This document shows, one piece after another, positions 1 through 6,600 of a stretch of 10,302 nt of DNA. This DNA comes from CAYOKT01 sp964404605. Its GTDB lineage: Bacteria > Electryoneota > Electryoneia > Electryoneales > Electryoneaceae. A program made the translations under genes and the position numbers. Under the pieces are notes generated by a model. It had not been told where the DNA came from. It did not search any database and saw only the letters and a list, made by a program, of their open reading frames with translations. The DNA lies in assembly GCA_964404605.1 (NCBI GenBank), contig CAYOKT010000099.1:1-10302 (forward strand), given 5' to 3'. The stretch's first letter is position 1. Each line of letters begins with the position of its first letter.

Positions 1-1073
1 CGGGCGTAGTACCCGTAGAGACGGTCGCCGACGCTGCGGATGTCATGGTGCTTCACCACCCACTCGCGCCCCTCCTCGCCCTTCGCCCGGCGGTAAGACT
101 CGTCCTCGATCAGCCGCTCGAGCTCCGTCTCCAGCGTCTCCGCCGTCACATTCACGAAGGGATGGTCCGGGAGAAAGCGCACCATCTCCTCGCGCATCCG
201 GGTACAGGTGGGAATGGCGAGGCTGAGGCTCTCGACACTGGACATGCCGTAGCCCCACCCCCCGGTGTCGGCGATCTGGTCGATAAAGATGTCGGCATCC
301 GCCTTGATCGCCATCGCTTCTTCATGGGGCACGTTTTCCAGCAGCACGAACTCCACCGGGTGCCGCCGGGCGAGGCGGTTCACCACCCTCATGATGACAT
401 CCGTGCCCTTGAAGGCGCGCACCCGGGCGGCGTGCACCAGCTTCAGCCGCTGGCGCGGCGGCCTCGGCTTCGGGGTCCAGCGGGAGGTGTCGAAGGGCAG
501 GAACAGGTACTCGAGGCGCGGGTCCAGCTCGAGCAGGTCCACCTCCGAGGTCAGGCGCAGCCCGACGAGGTCGTCCACGTTGCGGAAAATCCCCCGGTTC
601 CGCATGTCGCTGCCGTGATAGAAGGCGACCAGCCGTTTCCCCTCCGCGTGCCAGCGGCGCACGAGGCGGGCATCGCGGAAAAAACCGGCTCCCTGGTCGA
701 GGTGGATGATGTCGAAACCGTCCAGGTGGTGCTCGCGGACGACCCGCAGGACGAGGGGGGCGATCCAGGCGTCCCGCAGCCGGAAGAAGAGCCTCTCCAG
801 CAGCGAGCCGGGCCTCCAATAGGGGGGCCGTTCCTCGATGGGGGTATCATCGCCGAGGGGACCGCGGGTGCGGCGGTACAGAGCCCGCCGCGCCTTCAGG
901 ATCCATGCCTTGTCCGGGTGCAGCGGCAGGCGCAGGCAGATGTCCTCCGGGTAACCGTAGGCGCTGGGGAAAAGGGTGACATAGCGGCACTCGTTGCCGC
1001 GCCGGCGGTGCTCCTCCGCCCAGAGGGCCAGCGTGCCGGAGACATGCTGCGGTGAGAGGTAGAGAATCTTCAT
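1..1073 (-). CDS. GT-B fold glycosyltransferase (GT4/group 1-like), 3' end cut by window edge
   Basis: An open frame starting at ATG 1073-1071 runs off the left edge; 357 codons are visible with no stop. It begins MKILYLSPQHVSGT, the short hydrophobic first strand typical of GT-B enzymes. An HGSD motif lies near residues 154-157. The C-terminal nucleotide-sugar domain starts near residue 209 with LKLVHAARVRAFKGTDVI, and the conserved SVESLSLAIPT segment lies near 280-290. GT4 enzymes usually have 350-400 residues, so little is missing. Such enzymes transfer a sugar from an activated donor to a lipid, glycan or protein at the cytosolic face; donor and acceptor cannot be read here. The first Glu of the GT4 E-x7-E motif is replaced by Trp, while the second Glu is kept. 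The start overlaps the stop of the upstream eIF-2B-like gene by ATGA and has no clear ribosome site, so it is probably translated by coupling. The family call is solid, the substrate unknown. Confidence 0.82.
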   Translation of the reverse strand, partial: MKILYLSPQHVSGTLALWAEEHRRRGNECRYVTLFPSAYGYPEDICLRLPLHPDKAWILKARRALYRRTRGPLGDDTPIEERPPYWRPGSLLERLFFRLRDAWIAPLVLRVVREHHLDGFDIIHLDQGAGFFRDARLVRRWHAEGKRLVAFYHGSDMRNRGIFRNVDDLVGLRLTSEVDLLELDPRLEYLFLPFDTSRWTPKPRPPRQRLKLVHAARVRAFKGTDVIMRVVNRLARRHPVEFVLLENVPHEEAMAIKADADIFIDQIADTGGWGYGMSSVESLSLAIPTCTRMREEMVRFLPDHPFVNVTAETLETELERLIEDESYRRAKGEEGREWVVKHHDIRSVGDRLYGYYA

Positions 1074-2014
1074 CGCACCGCGCCTGTGCCGGGTGCCGCG
1101 CCGCCGCCCTCAACACCGCGGAGGGCATCGAAAATCGCACCCGGCAGCGGGGCGATGCCGCGCACCCTCTTCTCCACCACAGCCCGGTCCAGCGCCCCCT
1201 CCTCGCAGCGGATCACCATCCCGTCATGCAGGGTTCCCGCCGCGAACAGCGGCTGGCGGTAGCGGACACCGGGCGGCAGGTTTCCGGCCCGGCCGCCCCC
1301 CTGCCTCGCGGCGAGGGGCAGCCGGAGCGCGGTGCCCGGCGGCAGAAACTTGTGCGTGGTCGTCCAGAGCTCCACGGGAATCCCCCGTTCCGCCGCGAGG
1401 GCGGCCAGCGCGGCGGAGCCGCTCTTGTTCACGAAGTGATGGTCATCCAGCGCATCGCAGCCGAGGATGACCCGGTCGACCTCCCCGCGCGCGAGGTGAT
1501 CGAACAGCACGGCGTCGGGCATCAGGGTGCAGCGCCGGCCGTGCGCCGCGAGGGCCCGGACCGTCTCGATCCCTTCTCCGCCCGGGCGCGACTCGCCGAC
1601 CCAAACCTCACCCCGCGGCCCGGCCTCCTCCAGCGCCTCGAAGCCCCGGTTCACCACCGAGGAGAGGGAGAGCAGCGCCCATACGCCCGGCGGCGGCGGG
1701 TCAGCGAGGAGCTCCTCGACAAACCGCTGTTCCGCCGCCATCAGCGCCTCCCGCCAACCGGCCGCAACCCTTTCCACCGCCGGCGGTCCCTCCTCCTCGA
1801 GGGCCCGCCAGGCTTCCCCGGCCAGCCGCAGGACCGGGGCCATCACCGGCTGGCCCGCGGCGAGTTCCCGCAGCGCCCGGCGCAACTCCTCCGGCGCCAC
1901 CCCGGCACGGCAGGCCTCCACGAGCGCTCCCGCCGCCGCCGCCGCGATGTACGAAGCGCCGTGAACACGGTCGGCGGCCGCTTCGGAGATGCCGCGCTGC
2001 CAGGAAGTCACCAT
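1070..2014 (-). CDS. eIF-2B alpha/beta/delta family protein (MtnA/R15P isomerase superfamily), lacking the isomerase cysteine
   Basis: This 314-residue protein has an N-terminal helical part (about 1-105) and a Rossmann-like C-terminal half. Superfamily signatures are clear: VGESRPGGEG at 139-148 (the usual E-x-RP-x-x-x-G), LMPDAVLFDHLA near 164-175, and GCDALDDHHFVNKSGS at 185-200 (the GAD-N-NK-x-G block), followed by GIPVELW. The family includes eIF-2B regulatory subunits, methylthioribose-1-phosphate isomerase (MtnA) and ribose-1,5-bisphosphate isomerase. The isomerases use an Asp, here D187, and a Cys in a THCN-type motif. The equivalent stretch here is ALLSLSSVVNRG (113-124), with no Cys, which is closer to eIF-2B and archaeal aIF2B-like members. 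I therefore infer a sugar-phosphate or nucleotide-binding protein, or an altered isomerase, rather than a true MtnA. Bacteria lack eIF2, so the translation-factor name is only a family label. The start lies 1 base after the stop of the small gene and has no strong ribosome site, so translational coupling is likely; the stop overlaps the glycosyltransferase start. Confidence 0.85.
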   Translation of the reverse strand: MVTSWQRGISEAAADRVHGASYIAAAAAGALVEACRAGVAPEELRRALRELAAGQPVMAPVLRLAGEAWRALEEEGPPAVERVAAGWREALMAAEQRFVEELLADPPPPGVWALLSLSSVVNRGFEALEEAGPRGEVWVGESRPGGEGIETVRALAAHGRRCTLMPDAVLFDHLARGEVDRVILGCDALDDHHFVNKSGSAALAALAAERGIPVELWTTTHKFLPPGTALRLPLAARQGGGRAGNLPPGVRYRQPLFAAGTLHDGMVIRCEEGALDRAVVEKRVRGIAPLPGAIFDALRGVEGGGAAPGTGAVR

Positions 2015-2015
2015 C

Positions 2016-2237
2016 TCATGTCTTGAAAATGCTCGTCATGTCGAACTCGTAGTAGTCCGGCATGCAGAAGCGACACCCGCGGTACTCCTTGTTCATCGGG
2101 TCGGCGAGAAAATGCTGCATCCCGATTTCGGTGAAGATTTTCTTCCGGCGATCCTTGGGGATCTTGGGGATGTGGCACTCATACTGCGTGCGGGTGAGGT
2201 CGTGCACGACCTTGTTGTCCAGATCCACGATCCACAT
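2016..2237 (-). CDS. Small conserved-looking 73-residue cysteine protein of unknown function
   Basis: I do not recognise this family. The gene starts with ATG 2237-2235 behind a good ribosome site (GGAGG, six bases before the start) and ends in TGA one base before the eIF-2B-like start. The product is soluble, with no signal peptide or membrane segment, and opens MWIVDLDNKVVHDLT. It has Cys21 and a Cys55-x2-Cys58 pair within YRGCRFCMPDYYEFD, plus His12, His22 and His42, so metal binding or a redox pair is possible but unproven. Its composition (many Lys, Ile, Phe, Tyr, Asp, Met) differs sharply from the Ala/Arg/Gly-rich out-of-frame translations in this window, which argues that it is a real, constrained protein. 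I counted 102 G+C in the 180 bases 2041-2220 (57%), against 49 of 60 in 1261-1320 inside the next gene. It is the first gene of a three-gene unit. Its role could be accessory to the eIF-2B-like protein or the glycosyltransferase; this is inference only. Confidence 0.8.
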   Translation of the reverse strand: MWIVDLDNKVVHDLTRTQYECHIPKIPKDRRKKIFTEIGMQHFLADPMNKEYRGCRFCMPDYYEFDMTSIFKT

Positions 2238-2268
2238 GGCGAGCCTCCAGTTACGGGATCTGTTTCGT

Positions 2269-2306
2269 CCTTTTCAAAAGGTAGAGTCACGCCGCCTGCG
2301 CGACAA
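2269..2306 (-). promoter_or_regulatory. Candidate promoter and overlapping palindromic operator for the small-protein operon
   Basis: On the minus strand, TTGTCG (2306-2301) is followed after exactly 17 bases by TACCTT (2283-2278). This resembles a sigma-70 -35/-10 pair at four and three of six consensus positions. A perfect odd palindrome, CCTTTT-N-AAAAGG, lies at 2269-2281; it overlaps the -10 and would cover the start point near 2271, a common operator position. It is also an AT-rich island in GC-rich DNA. A leader of roughly 34 bases with a GGAGG site would follow. The same -35/spacer/-10 pattern appears before addB. The match is modest and the start site is not proven. Confidence 0.35.
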
Positions 2307-2368
2307 GTTCCCCGTGGCGCGTCCCGGGAAACCGGCACCCCGGGCGCGGCGGACCCGGCGCCTGTGCT

Positions 2369-3394
2369 TCACACTTTCTTCCGGCCGACCAGCACCCCGG
2401 AAACGCCCTCGACCCAGCGCGGGCCGTCCACCTCCAGCCCCGCGGCTTCGAGCCACCCGCGGATCTCGGAGGCGCGGTACGACCGGCCATCCCGGGTGTT
2501 GACCAACATGTTGAGCGAGAACAGGGCCGCCCCCGGGGGGCCGTCCCCCTCCTCGTCGAGCAGGATCTCCTGCACCGCCAGCCGCCCGCCCGGGGCCAGG
2601 GACTCCGCGCAGCGGCGCAGCAGGTTCCGGTTCTCCCGCTCGCCGTAGATGTGCACGATGTTGCTGGCGAGGATCAAGTCGTACCCGGAGCCGAAGGCCC
2701 CCTCGAACAGGTCGCCGGGGAGGTAGTCCACCCGGTCCTCGAGCCCGGCCTTCTCGATGCGCTCCCGCGCGATGCGCAGCACTTCGGGCATGTCGAGCAG
2801 CGCGCCGCGCGCCTCCGGCAGGCGGCGCAGCAACGCGATGAGGTACCCGCCCGGCCCGCCGCCGAGGTCTAGGATGCGCCGCACCCCGTCGAGGTCCGGC
2901 TCCAGTGCGCGGAGCAGCGGCCCGGCGCGCAGACGCGTGTTCGCCTCCATCGCCAGGATGTACGCCTGCAAGTCCTCCTCGCTCCTCCGACCGGGCCGGC
3001 CCGGAGCCTCCACCGGGCGGCCGTTCCGCACCGAACGCTCCAACTGCGACCAGCGCTTGAGAAGACGGTGCTGGTGCCGGAGCCAGAAGGTCTCGTCGTC
3101 CGGCGAACCCTCGCGAAACAGCGCCTCGACACCCTCCGGCAGGCGGTAGGTGTCCCCCTCACGCCGGAGGATCTCGAGGCTGACCAGGGCGGCGAGGAGG
3201 GCCTCGATGCCGCGGCGCGAGACCCGCAGGAGCTTGCGGATCTCCTCCCCGCCGGCCGGCCCATCGGCGAGCAGGCGGAACAGCCCCAGCTCGTTGGCGG
3301 TGAGGATGGTCGCGGCGGCGCGGAAGCCGGAAGAGAACGATCGCAGCCGCGTGCGAGCCGCCTCTGTTGAGGAAAGTGTGTCCGCCGGTGTCAT
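2369..3394 (-). CDS. Class-II SAM-dependent O-methyltransferase (acetylserotonin O-methyltransferase-like)
   Basis: This 341-residue protein matches the plan and length of COMT/ASMT-type methyltransferases, which are often dimeric. An N-terminal winged-helix dimerisation domain (about 15-95; ILTANELGLFRLLADGP at 30-46) is followed by a Rossmann methyltransferase domain. The SAM motif I is DLGGGPGGY at 176-184. The ribose-binding acidic residue is D201 (LLDMPEV), with PGDLFE at 226-231. IVHIYGERE at 246-254 is the counterpart of the usual LHDWxDE, and H248 corresponds to the catalytic base in plant COMTs. APGG-RLAVQE (267-276) is the post-motif strand. It likely methylates a hydroxyl of a small aromatic, quinone, carotenoid or polyketide-type substrate in the cytosol; nothing nearby tells which. 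ATG 3394 is chosen because AAAGGAGG precedes it by five bases and the domain begins soon after; the frame stays open far upstream, antisense to addB, but that part reads as low-complexity noise. A 131-base gap separates it from the next minus-strand gene, so it may be its own transcript. Confidence 0.87.
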   Translation of the reverse strand: MTPADTLSSTEAARTRLRSFSSGFRAAATILTANELGLFRLLADGPAGGEEIRKLLRVSRRGIEALLAALVSLEILRREGDTYRLPEGVEALFREGSPDDETFWLRHQHRLLKRWSQLERSVRNGRPVEAPGRPGRRSEEDLQAYILAMEANTRLRAGPLLRALEPDLDGVRRILDLGGGPGGYLIALLRRLPEARGALLDMPEVLRIARERIEKAGLEDRVDYLPGDLFEGAFGSGYDLILASNIVHIYGERENRNLLRRCAESLAPGGRLAVQEILLDEEGDGPPGAALFSLNMLVNTRDGRSYRASEIRGWLEAAGLEVDGPRWVEGVSGVLVGRKKV

Positions 3395-3399
3395 CGCCG

Positions 3400-3407
3400 C
3401 CTCCTTT
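3400..3407 (-). promoter_or_regulatory. Strong ribosome binding site fixing the methyltransferase start
   Basis: The minus strand reads AAAGGAGG about five bases before ATG 3394-3392, a near-perfect Shine-Dalgarno match. This decides the start against the much longer open frame that continues upstream. It also suggests strong translation initiation, in contrast to the addB start, which has no such site. Confidence 0.75.
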
Positions 3408-3466
3408 CGTCGCCCGGAAGTCGAATCTCCACCGGGAAGATACGCTCCCGCCGGCCCCGTCGCCCG

Positions 3467-3492
3467 CGAACGGCTTCCCCGCAGACCGTTCG
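3467..3492. repeat. Inverted repeat in divergent intergenic region (7-bp arms, 12-base spacer)
   Basis: CGAACGG at 3467-3473 and CCGTTCG at 3486-3492 are perfect reverse complements separated by 12 bases. It lies about 75 bases upstream of the methyltransferase start. It may be an operator for a dimeric regulator or a hairpin in the methyltransferase leader. It has no following T-run, so it is not an intrinsic terminator. Confidence 0.45.
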
Positions 3493-3537
3493 GGAAAGGG
3501 CGCGAGGCGCTTGTAGCCTCCAGCCACTGCCGGGCGC

Positions 3538-3557
3538 TCGTCGCCCCCCGGCGACGA
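3538..3557. repeat. Perfect 8-bp stem with 4-base loop between the divergent genes
   Basis: TCGTCGCC at 3538-3545 and GGCGACGA at 3550-3557 pair perfectly around a CCCC loop. No gene ends here, since both flanking genes start outward, so it is not a normal terminator. It could form a stable hairpin or a regulator site about 75 bases before the addB start. Confidence 0.5.
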
Positions 3558-3560
3558 CTG

Positions 3561-3585
3561 GATGCCTGTCGCTTTTCACGGCATC
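3561..3585. repeat. Inverted repeat GATGCC/GGCATC just upstream of addB
   Basis: GATGCC at 3561-3566 and GGCATC at 3580-3585 are perfect reverse complements with a 13-base spacer. The repeat starts three bases after the preceding hairpin and ends ten bases before the candidate -35 of addB. This placement would suit an upstream regulator site, but six-base arms can occur by chance. Confidence 0.3.
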
Positions 3586-3595
3586 GGCCGGGTGC

Positions 3596-3624
3596 TTGTC
3601 GTACTCTCCGGCGCAGTGTACTTT
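3596..3624 (+). promoter_or_regulatory. Candidate addAB promoter giving a leaderless or near-leaderless message
   Basis: TTGTCG (3596-3601), a 17-base spacer and TACTTT (3619-3624) form a sigma-70-like pair. Transcription would begin near 3631, at or next to ATG 3632. The absence of any Shine-Dalgarno sequence before the ATGs at 3632 and 3635 fits a leaderless transcript. The hexamer match is moderate (TTG-C and TA---T kept), so this is a hypothesis. Confidence 0.35.
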
Positions 3625-3631
3625 CCCTGCC

Positions 3632-6600
3632 ATGATGGACCTGGAGCTGTGGACCGGGCTGCCCGGGTCGGGCAGGGGCGAGGCGGCGTGCGGCGAGGCC
3701 GGCGCGACCGCCGCCGGGGGCGGACGCGCCTGGTGGGTGGTGGACAGCCTCCGGCGGGCGGAACGGGTCGAGGATGCCCTCCTCGCCGGGCGGGGAGCGT
3801 TCGCGGGGATCGAGGTTCTCCCCGCGGGCGCCCTGGCGGGCCGTATCCTCGCCTCCACCGGCCTCGCCCCCTCCACCATCCCACCCGACCTGCGCACCCT
3901 GTTGATGCGCGATCTTCTCGCCTCCGAAACACCGCCGGAAACCGGGCGGGCCGTGGACTCCCCCGGCTGGGCGGGGGAACTCTCCCGCCTGCGGGAGCGG
4001 ATCGCCGGGCAGCCGGACCTGGCGGAGCGGATCGGGAGCCGCCACCATTGGATGCTCGAGCTGCTCGACCGCTACGACCGCCTCCTCGCGGAGGCCGGGC
4101 GGATCGACGAAGCCGACCTGCCGCGAGTTGCGCTGCGCGCCCTCGAGACGAGCGGGTTCCGCCCCCCGGACCTGCTTGTCATCGACCGGCTCGGGCCGCT
4201 GCGCCCGGACCTGGCCGGCCTGCTCCACCGTCTCGCGGCGCGGTCCGGGCGCACCGTGGTGCTGGTCGACGACGTCGAAAACGCCGGTCCCGCGCTCGTC
4301 CTCGCCGGGTTGGATGTTGAACGATGGCGCGGGAACGGTGCGAAGGTCCGGCCGTTCGATCCCCGGGGTCGGTCCGCGGCGCTCGCCCGCCGCCTCTTCA
4401 CCATGGAACCGGTCTCCCCCGGTGACTCCTTTTCCGTGCATGTCGCCTATCACCGGGACAATTCCACCGAAGTGCGCCACCTCGCCGCGGAGCTGGCCCG
4501 CCTGGTGCGCGTGGAGGGGCTCGCGCCCGAACAGGCCGCGGTCGCCGTGACCCGGCTGGAAGAATACGCCCCCCTCATCCGGGAGATCTTTCCCCGGTAC
4601 GGCCTGCGGCCCGACCTCCGGCTCGGCGACCCCCTGGGTTCGACTCCCATCGCGCGGCTGGCGCTCAACCTCTTCGAACTCCGCTGGAACAACTTCCCGC
4701 GGGAGGTCGTCACCGAAACCCTGCTCACCCCCCACGCCGCCTGGGGCAGGCGGCTCGCGAGCGAAGAGGGCGTGCTCGAGTTCGACAGCGAGGCGCGCGC
4801 GGCGGGGATCGCCGGCGGGTCCAACGAGGAGGTCGAAACGGCATGGCTGACGCCGCTCCGCGGGCGGGCGGCGTGGCTGCGCGAGGAGGCCGGCCGCATC
4901 GCCGCGGGCGAGGACGAAGAGGGCGACGATGAAGATCTCATCAGGGTGAAATCGGCTCGCTTCCGGGAGAAAGCGGACCGGCTTGAGGCGATGCTCGAAG
5001 AATTCGCCTCCTTCACCGCGCTGATTCACGAGCTCCCCGACCCCTGCGGCGCCCGCGAAGCGCGGGAGTGGCTCTTCGGAACGCTGGAAAAGCTCGGGGT
5101 GAACACACACGTGCACGCCTTCGCGCGCGGGCGCCCGGGCGAGGGGCTGCGGGACCTCCTCGCCCTCGGGCACCTGCGGCTCGCCTTCAACCAGGTGGAA
5201 AAGGCCCTCGAGATCAGCGGGCGGGAATCACAGTCCGTGGAGGGGATCGCCAGGCTGTTCCGCCAGGCCGTCGATTCGGTGCGCATCCGCCCGGCGCAGC
5301 GGATGCGCGGCGGTGTGCCGGTGTTCGGCGCGCTCGACCTGCGGGGCCTGCGGACGCAGGTCCTGTTCTTCGCCGGGCTCTCCGCGGAAACCTGGCCGCG
5401 CACCCCGCCCACCGACCTGCTCGACCCCTTCTCCGGCCGCTGGCGGGACGATGTCGACCGCCTCGCGGAGAGCCGCGCCCTCACCTTAGAGGCGCTCGCC
5501 TCGGCGGAACGGGTCTACCTCTCCGCGCCCTGCCCGGAAAAGGGCGAGGGCCGGGAGGCGCCCTCCCCCCTGTTGCAGGACCTCGCCATCGCCGGCCTGC
5601 GCATCGACCCCTGGCCGGGGGAGAGCGACCCGGACCGGAATGGCGGGCGCGGGCTGTTCCTCTCCCCGCTGGACCTGCTCCCCGCCGCCGGGGCGGACCT
5701 CTCCGCCTCGCCGGAGTCGGAGCAGCGCGGCCGCCGGCGCCTCGCCGCGGCCGGTGAACAGAACAGCGCCGGGGAGTACCGGAACGCCTGGCCCGGCGCG
5801 CTCCGCGCCGCCCGCATCGAAGCCCTGCGCCGCGACCCCGCCTCCCTGACCCGGTTCGAAGGCGACCTGCGCGGCGAGCCGGTCGCGGCCTGGATCGGCG
5901 AAAAACTCACGGGCCGGCCCCTGTCGGCCACACGGCTCGACACCTACGCCCAGTGCCCCCTGCGCTTTTTCTTCCATTACGTCCTGAGGCTCGAGGAACT
6001 GAAGGAGGTGGAAGAGGAGGTGGACGCCGCCACGGTCGGGAGAATCGTGCACGCGATCCTCGCCGACGCCGCCAGGGCGCTCCGCGGGGAGGACGGGTGG
6101 TCCATCGCCTTCGCCGAGGACCGCGAGCGGGCGCGGCGGGCCCTGCTGGAAGCCGCGCAACGACACCTCGCCCGCGACCCCTACGACAACCTCTTCTGGG
6201 ACCAGAGGAAACAGGACCTCCTGCATGGCCTCGCGGAGGACGAGAAGAGACATGGCCACCTGCGCCGGGTGCTGGACTACGAATGCGGAGAACTCGAGGG
6301 GGAGCGCATCCGCCATGTCGAGGCGGCCTTCGGGATGCCGGCCGGCGAGGAGGGAGAAACCCTGCAGGAGGAGCCGCTGGTCATCGAGGGGGATGGCCGC
6401 CGCGTGGAGCTGAGCGGCCGCATCGACCGCATCAGCCGCCACCCGGAAGAAGGGTGGCGGATATGGGACTACAAGACCTCGAAGAACCTGCCGGCCAGGA
6501 GGCACTTCATCAAGGGAGTCCGCTTCCAGCTGCCCCTCTACCTGATGGCCTTCTCCCCTCACCTCGGCCCCGGGGAAGAGATCGACCTCGCCGCCTGCTA

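Noticed and set aside
1070..2014. Annotation of the eIF-2B-like gene as mtnA
   Set aside because: The catalytic Cys motif of MtnA is absent and no methionine-salvage genes are nearby.
45..2026. Plus-strand frames of 336 and 324 codons opposite the glycosyltransferase and eIF-2B-like genes
   Set aside because: They are antisense to genes with clear family motifs, and their composition is typical of GC-rich shadow translation.
2340..2368. Possible intrinsic terminator after the methyltransferase (CCGGG and CCCGG arms)
   Set aside because: The stem is only about five base pairs and no T-run follows on the minus strand, so I do not call it.
3467..3492. Possible LexA (SOS) box, since the arms contain CGAAC and GTTCG
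   Set aside because: The Gram-positive type LexA site needs CGAAC-N4-GTTCG; here the half-sites are 16 bases apart. SOS control of this region is not supported.
3562..3597. TTG 3596 as the addB start, giving a 12-residue longer protein
   Set aside because: It has no ribosome site, and it would place the Walker A loop further from the N terminus than in other AddB proteins; ATG 3632 or 3635 fits better.
2369..5173. A 934-codon minus-strand open frame reaching deep under addB
   Set aside because: Only the last 341 codons form a real protein, with a strong ribosome site at 3400-3407. The upstream part is Pro/Arg/Gly-rich, shows no domain and lies antisense to addB codons; such stop-free shadows are common in high-G+C DNA.
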